Notes under the pieces: generated by a model
Seen by the model: only the letters and a program-made list of their open reading frames with translations
What the model was told of the DNA's origin: nothing
Databases searched by the model: none
Part shown: positions 34,567 to 42,718 of the stretch, piece by piece
How the letters are laid out: every line of letters starts with the position of its first letter
How positions within the stretch are numbered: position 1 is the stretch's first letter
Assembly (NCBI GenBank): GCA_035703165.1
Contig: DASSYR010000092.1
Coordinates: 44,608 to 108,607, forward strand
DNA: 64,000 nucleotides
From: AWTP1-9 sp035703165
Lineage (GTDB): Bacteria > Bacteroidota > Bacteroidia > Chitinophagales > Chitinophagaceae
Direction: 5' to 3'
Made by a program: the position numbers and the translations under genes

Positions 34567-34694
34567 GGGTGTGTTAATAAAATGGTAACAGCTTTTTGAA
34601 TATCGGCACTTTTTTATAAATAGGTAATGTGGACTTTTGAAAAAGTGATGGAACCAGTAATTATTTGTTGCTGCTCATCTAAACTCCGGCAAAG

Positions 34695-35477
34695 TTAAAT
34701 GCTTATTGTTCCTTCAAAAACAAGATTTGCCGGGCCAATTAAATAAACATTCCTAAAAGTATAATCGTCCAATTTATCAAATTGTACATTGAGGTTTCCC
34801 CCGGGAGTAGATACATTTGTAAGACATTCAATTTTGATGTCATCTTTTGAAGCGGCTATTGCAGCTGCGGTAACCCCGGTGCCACAGGATAAAGTTTCAT
34901 TTTCTACTCCGCGTTCGTAAGTTCGTACAAAAAGATTGCCGGGTTCCGATTCAACAAAATTGACATTTACTCCTTTCTCTGCAAATCGGTTACTATATCT
35001 TATTTTTTTACCTTCTGTATAAACATCTAATTCTTTTATGCCGGGCTTAAAAACAACACAATGTGGCGAACCCGTATTTAGCAGTGTATAATCTTTCCCT
35101 CTTTCAATAGCAGATACATCCTGCATTTTTAATTTAACACTCCCACCAGTTAATAATTCCGCTTCATGTTCCCCGTCAATGGCTATAAAATGAGCTTTTG
35201 TTTTAATTATGCCCAATTTATTGGCAAAACTTACAAGGCATCTTCCTCCGTTGCCACACATACTACTTTCTCCACCGTCAGCATTATAGTAAATCATTTC
35301 AAAATCGTACCCTTTCTTTAGCTGCAACAACATCAACCCATCGGCTCCAATACCAAATCTTCGATGGCAGAGACGGGCTATTTGTTCTTTTGTTAAAGAA
35401 TTATATTTACCCTCTCTGTTATCAAGAATAATGAAATCATTTCCGGTACCCTGGTATTTATAAAATACTATGTTCAT
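34695..35477 (-). CDS. dapF: Diaminopimelate epimerase
   Basis: From the ATG at 35477 the protein is 260 residues. The enzyme converts LL- to meso-diaminopimelate for lysine and peptidoglycan. Both catalytic cysteines are visible: GESSMCGNGGRC in the first half and ETLSCGTGVTAAA in the second. The start NIVFYKYQGTGNDFIILDN matches the family. A TTG at 35489 would add four residues but lies inside the predicted promoter box, so the ATG is preferred. The gene stands alone with its own consensus promoter. Confidence 0.96.
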   Translation of the reverse strand: MNIVFYKYQGTGNDFIILDNREGKYNSLTKEQIARLCHRRFGIGADGLMLLQLKKGYDFEMIYYNADGGESSMCGNGGRCLVSFANKLGIIKTKAHFIAIDGEHEAELLTGGSVKLKMQDVSAIERGKDYTLLNTGSPHCVVFKPGIKELDVYTEGKKIRYSNRFAEKGVNVNFVESEPGNLFVRTYERGVENETLSCGTGVTAAAIAASKDDIKIECLTNVSTPGGNLNVQFDKLDDYTFRNVYLIGPANLVFEGTISI

Positions 35478-35486
35478 AATAAGTAA

Positions 35487-35519
35487 CAAAACTAATAATA
35501 AAAAGAGAGGGTTGGCAAA
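35487..35519 (-). promoter_or_regulatory. Complete Bacteroidota-type promoter of dapF (-33 TTTG, -7 TAGTTTTG)
   Basis: On the minus strand TTTG (35516-35519) is followed after exactly 21 bases by TAGTTTTG (35487-35494). That is the textbook spacing for the Bacteroidota housekeeping sigma factor. The predicted start is about 4 bases before the ATG. Confidence 0.7.
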
Positions 35520-35554
35520 TTACTTATAAATTATGCAAATTTCTTGCTATCTAC

Positions 35555-36430
35555 TTATATGGCCGAAATGATTTCCAAACCCTTTTTAATTAAATTTTCT
35601 ACTGCTGCATTGCCATCTTTTGAAAACGTTTGAGAAATCCTGTTGGCAACGATGGCATTTAAACTCAAACAATGATGCCCCAGTAATTTTCCCAGTCCGT
35701 ATATGGCCGATGTTTCCATTTCAAAATTTGAAATTCGATGATTACCAAACTGAAATTGGGTTAAGCTTTCAATCAAATCCGGATTGCTTAACCCAAGACG
35801 CAATATTCTTCCTTGCGGACCATAAAAACCCGGACAGGTAACCGTTATCCCTTTATAAAAATCTTCTACAAAATTCTTTAATAAGGATACACTGCCTGCG
35901 GTTATATACGGATGCGATATCCCGCTATGCAGTTGTGTGTGCGTTATAAAAGAATGAATCAATTGCTTTTCTTCTTCATTATTTTCATACCTGTAAAAAT
36001 TAAGCAGGTTATCTATTCCCAACCCATGAGTTGAAGCAACCAAAGCGTCAACAGGAATCTCTTTTTGCAAAGAGCCGGATGTACCCATCCGGAAAATAGA
36101 AGCAGAAGTTAATACATCTTTCACCATCCTTTTGGTAAAATCTATATTTAAAAGAGCATCTATTTCGTTCATTACTATATCAATATTATCGGGACCAATA
36201 CCTGTTGAGATAACAGATATTCTTTTTTTGCCTATGGTGCCAGTATGTGTTATAAATTCCCGGTGCTGTCTTTTATATTCAATGGCATCAAAATATTGAC
36301 TTACTTTTTTCACCCGGTCCGGGTCTCCCACAACTATTATGGTAGTAGCTAGTTCTTCGGGTCGCAAATCGAGATGATATATGGCCCCTCTGTTGGTTAT
36401 AATTAACTCTGAATCAGCAATTTTTTTCAT
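35555..36430 (-). CDS. Nucleoside phosphorylase (uridine phosphorylase-like, PNP_UDP_1)
   Basis: This 291-residue protein of the PNP/UDP family has the phosphate/ribose loop VVGDPDRVKKV near residue 35. ISVISTGIGPDNIDIVMNEID follows, then RMGTSGSLQ. The C-terminal ISNFEMETSAIYGLGKLLGH carries the Glu-Met-Glu ribose-binding motif. It splits nucleosides (probably uridine or a relative) with phosphate into base and ribose 1-phosphate for salvage. Its promoter region lies back to back with that of tRNA-Cys. Confidence 0.9.
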   Translation of the reverse strand: MKKIADSELIITNRGAIYHLDLRPEELATTIIVVGDPDRVKKVSQYFDAIEYKRQHREFITHTGTIGKKRISVISTGIGPDNIDIVMNEIDALLNIDFTKRMVKDVLTSASIFRMGTSGSLQKEIPVDALVASTHGLGIDNLLNFYRYENNEEEKQLIHSFITHTQLHSGISHPYITAGSVSLLKNFVEDFYKGITVTCPGFYGPQGRILRLGLSNPDLIESLTQFQFGNHRISNFEMETSAIYGLGKLLGHHCLSLNAIVANRISQTFSKDGNAAVENLIKKGLEIISAI

Positions 36431-36460
36431 AAAAAAGTGAAAGCTTTATGTAAATTAGGC

Positions 36461-36468
36461 CGAATATA
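36461..36468 (-). promoter_or_regulatory. Candidate -7 box TATATTCG of the nucleoside phosphorylase gene
   Basis: TAnnTTCG variant on the minus strand, 30 bases before the ATG at 36430. Confidence 0.4.
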
Positions 36469-36469
36469 C

Positions 36470-36477
36470 TACTTTTG
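36470..36477 (+). promoter_or_regulatory. Predicted -7 box TACTTTTG of tRNA-Cys
   Basis: Exact TAnnTTTG about 60 bases before the tRNA, separated by one base from the opposite box of the nucleoside phosphorylase gene. Confidence 0.45.
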
Positions 36478-36537
36478 CTCACTCGTTTAAAACTTGCTTT
36501 CCTTTACCAAGATGAGAGGAGGGTATAAAAAACAAAA

Positions 36538-36608
36538 GGTCCTGTGGCCGAGTGGCTAGGCAGAGCTCTGCAAAAGCTCCTACAGCGGTTCGAATCCGCT
36601 CGGGACCT
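36538..36608 (+). tRNA. tRNA-Cys (anticodon GCA)
   Basis: A full cloverleaf can be folded. The acceptor stem is GGTCCTG with CGGGACC (one G-U pair), the D stem GCC/GGC, the anticodon stem GAGCT/AGCTC with loop CTGCAAA (anticodon GCA), and the T arm AGCGG-TTCGAAT-CCGCT. The discriminator base is T, as cysteine tRNAs require. The CCA end is not encoded (TCA follows). A terminator hairpin lies 8 bases downstream. Confidence 0.96.
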
Positions 36609-36615
36609 CAAAAGC

Positions 36616-36639
36616 GGCTACATCATTGTAGCCCTTTTT
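36616..36639 (+). terminator. Terminator of tRNA-Cys
   Basis: Seven-base perfect stem GGCTACA / TGTAGCC with a four-base loop, followed by CTTTTTG. Confidence 0.85.
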
Positions 36640-36677
36640 GTTGATAAGGGTGATATCTTTACAATTAATTGATTAGA

Positions 36678-37076
36678 ATGAAATATTCAAACTGGTTCGG
36701 TATTATTTTTTGTGCTGTATTAGCTTTAGCCTGTTTTAATACCTGGATTTATATAGTATCACAAAACATTAGTTTTACGGGCATGAACAAGGCATTACCG
36801 GCTTATGGCAGGCCGGGTTTATTGCACCTTATTTTTGCCTTTTCTGCTGCATTTTGTTTTTTAATCCCCAAAGTATGGGCTAAAAAAGCCAATGTATTTA
36901 TCTGCGCTATCAATTTAGGGTGGGCATTAAGAAATCTTTTTATTATTACCGCATGCAACTACGGCGAATGCCCGGAAAGAAGCCCCTGGATGCTGGTGGC
37001 TTTGTCCGCATCTATACTTATGCTTATCTTTTCTTTTTTACCAGATATCAAAGTAAAAAATAAAGACGATTTTTAG
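36678..37076 (+). CDS. Small four-segment membrane protein, unknown function
   Basis: From the ATG at 36678 the protein is 132 residues; an in-frame TTG at 36669 is a weaker start. Four hydrophobic segments are visible: WFGIIFCAVLALACFNTWIY, LLHLIFAFSAAFCFLIP, VFICAINLGWALRNLFI and WMLVALSASILMLIFSFL. CNYGECPERSPW between the third and fourth holds two cysteines. I do not recognise the family. It is a single gene whose stop lies 6 bases from the convergent end of glnS. A near-consensus TATCTTTA lies about 18 bases upstream of the start. Confidence 0.75.
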   Translation: MKYSNWFGIIFCAVLALACFNTWIYIVSQNISFTGMNKALPAYGRPGLLHLIFAFSAAFCFLIPKVWAKKANVFICAINLGWALRNLFIITACNYGECPERSPWMLVALSASILMLIFSFLPDIKVKNKDDF

Positions 37077-37082
37077 CATTCA

Positions 37083-38741
37083 TTAATTTTTCTTTGCTTC
37101 TTTAGCCCATGCGTCTTTTAAAGTAACTGTCCTGTTGAATATAATCTTCTTTTCAGATGAATCTTTGTCCAGGCAGTAGTATCCTTTTCTTAAAAACTGA
37201 AAACGATCTTTAGCTTTCGCATGTAAAATAGCAGGCTCTGCATATCCGGATACTATTTTTAACGAATCAGAATTGACATAATCTTTAAAATCACCTTCTT
37301 CCATAGCCGGATTTTCCACTTTAAATAAACGGTCGTATTCTCTTACCTCCACTTCCACAGCATCGGCTGCATTTACCCAGTGCAGCGTTCCTTTTACATG
37401 AATACCCGATGTATCTGAACCGCTCTTGCTTTCGGGAATATAACTACATTTTAATTCAATTACAGTTCCTGCAGCATCTTTCACCACTTCCTCGCATTTG
37501 ATGATGTAAGCGCTTTTTAAACGAACCATTTGTCCTGGCGCCAGGCGGAAATATTTCTTAGTAGGATTCTCCATGAAATCATCTCTTTCAATCAGTATCG
37601 TGTTACTGAAGGCAATTTCGCGGACACCACCATTCGGATCTTCGGGGTTATTTTCGGTTGATAATAATTCTTTCCTTTCAGGATAATTGGTAATGGTAAT
37701 TTTTAACGGATCAAACACCACCATTCTTCTCAAGGCAACTTTGTTAAGATGTTCTCTTACACAAAACTCCAGCAGGGAAACATCAATCAAGTTATCTCTT
37801 TTCGCCACGCCAATGCGATCGCAAAAATCACGGATAGACTCTGGCGTATAGCCGCGGCGGCGCAAGCCACTGATGGTGGGCATTCGGGGATCATCCCACC
37901 CGCTCACATGATTTTCATTGACGAGTTGCAACAACTTACGTTTGCTCATTACCGTATAAGTAAGATTTAAACGGGCAAACTCATATTGCCTGGAAGGGAA
38001 AATTTCTAATTTCTCAATAAACCAATCGTATAAGGCACGGTGGGGAATAAATTCTAATGTACAGATAGAGTGTGTAATTTTTTCAATAGAATCACTCTGT
38101 CCGTGGGCAAAATCATACATTGGGTAGATGCACCATTTATCACCCGTGCGGTGATGATGAGCATGTTTGATGCGGTAGAGGATGGGATCCCGCATGTGCA
38201 TATTGGGATCGGCCATATCAACCTTAGCCCGTAATACTTTTTCCCCGTCTTTGTACTTACCTGCTTTCATTTCTTCAAACAAATGCAGGTTTTCTTCTAT
38301 CATTCTTTCTGCATATTTATTTCTTACACCTGGTTGTGTAGGTGTACCTTTTTGTGCAGCTATTTCTTCTGAGGTGGAATCATCCACATAAGCCAATCCT
38401 TTTTTAATCAGCTTAACGGCATATTCGTATAGTGTATCAAAATAATCAGATGCATAAAATTCATTGGCCCAGTTAAAGCCTAACCATTGAATATCTTCTT
38501 TAATACTGTCCACATATTCGGTTTCTTCCGTAACGGGATTGGTATCATCAAACCGCAGATTGGTTTTACCTTTGTATTTGATGCCTAAACCAAAATTTAA
38601 GCAAATACTTTTGGCATGACCAATGTGCAAATAACCGTTTGGTTCGGGTGGGAAACGGGTAAGGATGGATTGATATCTCCCCTCTTTTAAATGCTCTTCA
38701 ATAATTTCTTCAATAAAATTCAGGCTTTTTTCTTCACTCAT
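37083..38741 (-). CDS. glnS: Glutamine--tRNA ligase
   Basis: This 552-residue class I aminoacyl-tRNA synthetase charges tRNA-Gln directly. The HIGH motif is PPEPNGYLHIGHAKS and the KMSKS-like loop is TVMSKRKL. The GlnRS-specific PMYDFAHGQSDSIEKITHSI is present, and the C-terminal half is the beta-barrel anticodon-binding part. Its length matches bacterial GlnRS. No extra domain is fused at the C terminus. It has its own consensus promoter at 38764-38771. Confidence 0.97.
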   Translation of the reverse strand: MSEEKSLNFIEEIIEEHLKEGRYQSILTRFPPEPNGYLHIGHAKSICLNFGLGIKYKGKTNLRFDDTNPVTEETEYVDSIKEDIQWLGFNWANEFYASDYFDTLYEYAVKLIKKGLAYVDDSTSEEIAAQKGTPTQPGVRNKYAERMIEENLHLFEEMKAGKYKDGEKVLRAKVDMADPNMHMRDPILYRIKHAHHHRTGDKWCIYPMYDFAHGQSDSIEKITHSICTLEFIPHRALYDWFIEKLEIFPSRQYEFARLNLTYTVMSKRKLLQLVNENHVSGWDDPRMPTISGLRRRGYTPESIRDFCDRIGVAKRDNLIDVSLLEFCVREHLNKVALRRMVVFDPLKITITNYPERKELLSTENNPEDPNGGVREIAFSNTILIERDDFMENPTKKYFRLAPGQMVRLKSAYIIKCEEVVKDAAGTVIELKCSYIPESKSGSDTSGIHVKGTLHWVNAADAVEVEVREYDRLFKVENPAMEEGDFKDYVNSDSLKIVSGYAEPAILHAKAKDRFQFLRKGYYCLDKDSSEKKIIFNRTVTLKDAWAKEAKKN

Positions 38742-38763
38742 AAAACGCTAACTGGTTGAGGAG

Positions 38764-38771
38764 CAAATTTA
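38764..38771 (-). promoter_or_regulatory. Predicted -7 box TAAATTTG of glnS
   Basis: Exact TAnnTTTG on the minus strand, 22 bases before the glnS ATG at 38741. Confidence 0.5.
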
Positions 38772-38786
38772 AGGCAAGAAGGCCGT

Positions 38787-39494
38787 TTATCCTTCAAACA
38801 GTTTAGCAATTCCAAATGCAGCAGCAGCAGCCATAGCCCCAATTAACATTACTCTCACTGCACCAATCCATGGATTGATACCGGTTATCTTTGATTTAAA
38901 GTATCCGAACACAAAAAGGCATAGGAGCGTAACAACGAGTGAAAATTTTAAACCATCAATAGGAGTGTCCACAAAAAAATAAGGACTCAAAGGAACAAAC
39001 CCACCCACGATGTAGGACAGGCCGATATTTAAAGCACTTTTCCGGGCTCTTTTCGGATCGGGCTTATCCAAACCCAATTCATATTTCATCATAAAATCTA
39101 CCCAGCGATCTTTATCCTGCGTAATCTCTTCGGTGGCCTTATTTTGTAATTCTTCACTCAAACCAATGTTGGCAAAGAACTCTTTGGTTTCTTCTATCTC
39201 CCGGTGACGCAGATTTTCTACTTCATCATATTCTCTTTTTTGTTCACTGTTGTAATGGTCCTGCTCAGTTTTGCCGGCAAGATATCCGCCCAGTCCCATA
39301 GCAATAGAACCGGCAGCAATTTCTGCAATGCCGGCTATAACGATGATATGGGTATCGCTAACGGCTCCGCTTAAACCTGCTGCCAAGGCAAAAGGAACGG
39401 TTAACCCGTCGCTCATACCAATAACAATGTCTGTTAATGTCTCGCTACTCTTTAAATGAGATTCTATATGCTCGTGGTGGAGATGGGTGTCCAT
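38787..39494 (-). CDS. VIT1/CCC1 family iron/manganese transporter
   Basis: This 235-residue protein has about five membrane segments. Family signatures are TDIVIGMSDGLTVPFALAAGL at the start and IAEIAAGSIAMGLGGYLAGKTE. A hydrophilic, acidic helical insert of about 90 residues follows (residues 75-160, rich in Glu/Asp/Lys), where VIT1 proteins bind metal before transport. It would move ferrous iron or manganese out of the cytoplasm. A near-consensus box (TAACTTTA on the minus strand at 39524-39531) lies about 30 bases upstream. Confidence 0.88.
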   Translation of the reverse strand: MDTHLHHEHIESHLKSSETLTDIVIGMSDGLTVPFALAAGLSGAVSDTHIIVIAGIAEIAAGSIAMGLGGYLAGKTEQDHYNSEQKREYDEVENLRHREIEETKEFFANIGLSEELQNKATEEITQDKDRWVDFMMKYELGLDKPDPKRARKSALNIGLSYIVGGFVPLSPYFFVDTPIDGLKFSLVVTLLCLFVFGYFKSKITGINPWIGAVRVMLIGAMAAAAAFGIAKLFEG

Positions 39495-39552
39495 GAGATG
39501 CGTTTAAGGGTTAAAAAAATTAAAGTTAGGAATTACTAAAAATAAAACATTG

Positions 39553-39586
39553 AAACAATGTCAGACCGGGTGGTCAGACATTGTTT
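39553..39586 (-). terminator. Hairpin, probable rocD terminator, containing a GACC-GGGT-GGTC core
   Basis: Fifteen-base arms (39553-39567 and 39572-39586) with one mismatch and a 4-base loop, followed on the minus strand by a T-rich tract. It lies 60 bases beyond the rocD stop. Its loop-proximal sequence is repeated at 39622-39639. Confidence 0.6.
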
Positions 39587-39639
39587 GCTGGAAATGCTAT
39601 TTAATTACTGTGCTTAAGAGCCAGACCGGGACGATCAGA
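39562..39639. repeat. Two imperfect copies of CAGACCGGG...TCAGA, 60 bp apart
   Basis: CAGACCGGGTGGTCAGA at 39562-39578 and CAGACCGGGACGATCAGA at 39622-39639. Each is a short imperfect palindrome. They lie between the rocD and VIT1-like genes; function unknown. Confidence 0.55.
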
Positions 39640-39648
39640 TTTTTATAA

Positions 39649-40905
39649 CTATTTCAATACTTCCAACCCTTTTTTAATAATCGCCACACATTCCAGTATT
39701 TGTTCTTTTGTGATCACTAACGGCGGAGCAAAACGGATTTTATCTCCATGTGTAGGTTTTGCCAGAAGGCCTTGTCTGCCTGGCAGAGAAGCATTTTCTT
39801 TTAAAGCCAAACATAAATCCCAGGCTGCCTCTTTATTAGGATGCTTAATAACAATAGCATTTAATAAACCTTTTCCACGAATAATGGAGATAAAAGGCGA
39901 GTTTAACTTCTTTAATTCTTCTCTTAGCAATTGGCCCATTGCTTCTGCATTTTCCGCCATTTTTTCATCTTGCAAAACTTGTAAGGAAGTAATGGCTACG
40001 GCACAAGCTAAAGGATTTCCGCCATAAGTAGAACCATGTTCACCCGGCTTAATAGTAAGCATAATTTCGTCATCTGCTAAAACAGCGCTTATGGGCATGG
40101 TGCCACCACTTAACGCTTTGCCCAGCGTGATTATATCCGGTCTTACATTTTCATGATCACAAGCCAGCATTTTTCCTGTTCTGGCCAAACCGGTTTGAAT
40201 TTCGTCAGCAATCATCAGTACATTGTATTCAGTACACAAATTTCTTACGGCTGTTAAATAGCCTTGGTCCGGTACCACCACACCGGCTTCGCCCTGTATC
40301 GGTTCAAATAAAAAGGCAGCTACATTTTTATCTTGCAATGCTTTTTCCAATGCCTGAATATTGTTGAAAGGAATCGCTTCAAAACCGGGCATGTAGGGAC
40401 CAAAATTGGTATAAGCAGAGGGATCGCTGCTGAAAGAAATAACGGTGGAAGTTCTTCCATGAAAGTTTCCTTCACATACAATGATTTTAGCTTTACCACT
40501 TTCCACACCTTTTACTTCATAAGCCCAGCGACGGGCCAGCTTAATCGCTGTTTCCACGGCTTCCACTCCGGTGTTCATAGGCAATACTTTATCGTAACCA
40601 AACAAACCAGTGATGTATTTTTCATATTCGCCCAGCAGGTTATTATGAAAAGCCCTTGAGGTAAGCGTTAATTTTTTTGCCTGTTCAATAATTGATTGAA
40701 TAATTTTCGGATGGCAATGGCCTTGGTTAACAGCAGAATAACCACTCAGGAAATCATAATATTTTTTTCCATCCACGTCCCACACAAATACACCTTCCCC
40801 TTTATTCAATACTACCGGCAAAGGATGATAATTATGGGCTCCGTATTTTTCTTCTAAGTCTAAATAATACTGCGTATTGGCAGATAATGCTATAGTGGAT
40901 TGCAT
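39649..40905 (-). CDS. rocD: Ornithine aminotransferase (ornithine--oxo-acid transaminase)
   Basis: This 418-residue class III PLP aminotransferase converts ornithine and 2-oxoglutarate to glutamate semialdehyde and glutamate. The start TQYYLDLEEKYGAHNYHPLP, LPMNTGVEAVETAIKLAR, FEPIQGEAGVVVP, and the Schiff-base lysine in ITLGKALSGG are as in known enzymes. One oddity stands out: between LKEN and GLLAKPTHGDKIRFAPP the protein has seven extra residues (ASLPGRQ). These are encoded by 39772-39792, which contains a small palindrome; human ornithine aminotransferase has no such insert. The frame is kept, so the enzyme may still work. The 5' leader is long and can fold. Confidence 0.94.
   Translation of the reverse strand: MQSTIALSANTQYYLDLEEKYGAHNYHPLPVVLNKGEGVFVWDVDGKKYYDFLSGYSAVNQGHCHPKIIQSIIEQAKKLTLTSRAFHNNLLGEYEKYITGLFGYDKVLPMNTGVEAVETAIKLARRWAYEVKGVESGKAKIIVCEGNFHGRTSTVISFSSDPSAYTNFGPYMPGFEAIPFNNIQALEKALQDKNVAAFLFEPIQGEAGVVVPDQGYLTAVRNLCTEYNVLMIADEIQTGLARTGKMLACDHENVRPDIITLGKALSGGTMPISAVLADDEIMLTIKPGEHGSTYGGNPLACAVAITSLQVLQDEKMAENAEAMGQLLREELKKLNSPFISIIRGKGLLNAIVIKHPNKEAAWDLCLALKENASLPGRQGLLAKPTHGDKIRFAPPLVITKEQILECVAIIKKGLEVLK
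39772..39792 (-). repeat. 21-bp in-frame palindromic insert within rocD
   Basis: The codons for ASLPGRQ interrupt the conserved N-GLLAKPTHGD stretch. The core TCTGCC-T-GGCAGA (39775-39787) is a palindrome, which suggests a mobile short repeat that inserted without breaking the frame. Confidence 0.6.
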
Positions 40906-41068
40906 GATAATTGAATTAAAAATTAAAAAATAAAAACTCGAAAAAGGGAATAGGAATATCTCCCCGTTGGGGGATTATGAGGACTTATCCTCGATGATTG
41001 AGGAAATCTAAGTTGAAATGAAGAAAGTGTACTATATAAACCTTAGTTTTAATAACCTTGAATTTACT

Positions 41069-41076
41069 GCAAGATA
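41069..41076 (-). promoter_or_regulatory. Weak candidate -7 box TATCTTGC before the rocD leader
   Basis: Minus-strand TATCTTGC, just beyond the ispE stop, is one base short of TATCTTTGC. If used, rocD would have a leader of about 155 bases with several small hairpins (40958-41002). Confidence 0.2.
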
Positions 41077-41081
41077 CAATT

Positions 41082-41900
41082 TTATAGTTGTTTTACAAAG
41101 TAATGAGCGGGAAAAGTCTTATCCAGCACGGGTTTTGTAGTAAACAGTCCATAAACAGCGCTGCCGCTACCACTCATGGAGGCATAAATGGCTCCTACAT
41201 CATAAAATTTTTCTTTTACAGATTGTATTTCGGGGTACTTTTCGAAAACAGCTTTTTCAAAATCATTAATCAAAAAATTTTTCCATGTGCTTACCGGCTG
41301 ATGAATAATTTCCCGGATGGACTTGGATGGCTGTTGAGGATTTAACTGAGTAAAAGCCCATCTTGTATTAACATGAATACCCGGGTATGCAATTACGAAA
41401 TAACAGGCAGATAAATCAAGCTGCATCTTTTGTAAAAACTCTCCCCGGCCGGTAGCAAAACAAGGTTGATTGATAATGAAGAAAGGACAATCACTCCCTA
41501 ACTGTAAGGAATAATCAATCAACTGTTCAATTGATAAACCTAATTGAAATTTTTGATTCAGAAGTTTTAATGCAAATGCTCCATCGCTGCTGCCACCCCC
41601 CAAGCCTGCTCCCATGGGAATAACTTTATGCAGGTGCATTTGTATGTTGGGCAATTGCGGAAAATCTTTCTTTAGTAAATGATATGCCTTGAGACAAAGA
41701 TTATCGTGTGTATTTCCATCAATCGAAATTCCACTTTGTGTAAAATGGGTGGGTGCATTTGCATCCGGTTGCTGAATCACTTCCAGCGCATCTTTAATAC
41801 CAATAGAGTAAAAAACCGTTTCGAGGTCATGATAACCATCTTCCCTTTTGCGGGTTATGTTAAGCCCCAGATTGATTTTACAGTTGGGAAAAACAACCAC
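41082..41900 (-). CDS. ispE: 4-diphosphocytidyl-2-C-methyl-D-erythritol kinase
   Basis: This 272-residue GHMP kinase of the MEP isoprenoid pathway phosphorylates CDP-ME on the 2-hydroxyl. The ATP-binding signature is PMGAGLGGGSSDGAFAL, and the start VVFPNCKINLGLNITRKREDGYHDLETVF is typical of IspE. MSGSGSAVYGLF near the C terminus is GHMP motif 3. The initiation codon appears to be GTG at 41900, since no ATG occurs at the conserved beginning. It follows the bifunctional-nuclease gene by 47 bases on the same strand and may share its transcript. Confidence 0.95.
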   Translation of the reverse strand: MVVFPNCKINLGLNITRKREDGYHDLETVFYSIGIKDALEVIQQPDANAPTHFTQSGISIDGNTHDNLCLKAYHLLKKDFPQLPNIQMHLHKVIPMGAGLGGGSSDGAFALKLLNQKFQLGLSIEQLIDYSLQLGSDCPFFIINQPCFATGRGEFLQKMQLDLSACYFVIAYPGIHVNTRWAFTQLNPQQPSKSIREIIHQPVSTWKNFLINDFEKAVFEKYPEIQSVKEKFYDVGAIYASMSGSGSAVYGLFTTKPVLDKTFPAHYFVKQL

Positions 41901-41947
41901 CAGTGAGATATTTCGTGAATGTAAAAATTAGAAGAAGTAAAAGGTTA

Positions 41948-42553
41948 CTAAGATTTCTTTTTTCTTGTATTGATTTCATCTCTGATAGCTATTGCCCGGA
42001 GATAATCTTCTGATTCCAATACATCGTTTAATAAGGTCTGTAATTCGTCAAGGCTAAGATTTTTTAAATCTTCTGTAGAACCGCCACTACTAATCTCTGC
42101 AGATGCCGTTACCGCTTTTCCTTTCTTTTTTTCTTTGCCACTATCCTCTATCATAATTCCTGCATTTTCGAGGATATTTTCATACGTATAAACGGGACAA
42201 CCAAATCTTACTGCCAGCGCCAGGGCATCTGATGTACGGGAGTCAATTTCTACCGTTTCCGTATTTGATGTACAAACTAATTTAGAATAGAAAATACCCT
42301 CTTGTAAATCACAAATGACTACCTCATGCAATTCCACATTAAAAGCTAACATAAAATTTTTCATCAAATCGTGAGTCAGAGGACGACTTGGATGCATTTT
42401 TTCTAAGGCTACGGCTATTGCCTGCGCTTCAAATCCACCAATCACAATAGGCAGACGCCGAAGACCATTTACTTCACCCAGTACCACGGCGTACGAATGT
42501 GTTTGGGTAATACTATGCGATAATGCTACTATTTCCAGTTCTATCTTCTTCAT
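41948..42553 (-). CDS. Bifunctional nuclease (DUF151) family protein with C-terminal UVR-like motif
   Basis: This 201-residue protein has an N-terminal DUF151/bifunctional nuclease domain (residues 1-130) with LGEVNGLRRLPIVIGGFEAQAIA, RPLTHDLM and IDSRTSDALALAVRFGCPVY. A low-complexity linker rich in Lys, Ser and Gly follows. The C terminus LSLDELQTLLNDVLESEDYLRAIAIRDEINTR resembles the UvrB-UvrC interaction motif. Members are reported as DNA/RNA nucleases, but the cellular role in Bacteroidota is not settled. It is preceded by a TAnnTTCG-type promoter box. Confidence 0.9.
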   Translation of the reverse strand: MKKIELEIVALSHSITQTHSYAVVLGEVNGLRRLPIVIGGFEAQAIAVALEKMHPSRPLTHDLMKNFMLAFNVELHEVVICDLQEGIFYSKLVCTSNTETVEIDSRTSDALALAVRFGCPVYTYENILENAGIMIEDSGKEKKKGKAVTASAEISSGGSTEDLKNLSLDELQTLLNDVLESEDYLRAIAIRDEINTRKKKS

Positions 42554-42563
42554 AAAGAATGCA

Positions 42564-42571
42564 CGAATCTA
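42564..42571 (-). promoter_or_regulatory. Candidate -7 box TAGATTCG of the DUF151 gene
   Basis: TAnnTTCG variant on the minus strand, 10 bases before the ATG at 42553. Confidence 0.4.
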
Positions 42572-42685
42572 AGGTTTTTTGGCCAAATAAATTATATCAC
42601 ATCCTCTATATAAATTTTACATTTCACTAAACATTTTATTGAAATACAGGGCATGCTTAGAATGAATAAATCAGTCTTCAATAAA

Positions 42686-42708
42686 AAAGGGACTTAAATT
42701 GTCCCTTT
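42686..42708 (-). terminator. Terminator of the PBP1A gene
   Basis: Eight-base perfect stem AAAGGGAC / GTCCCTTT with a 7-base loop and a T run on the minus strand, 11 bases after the stop codon. Confidence 0.85.
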
Positions 42709-42718
42709 ATAAACGAAG

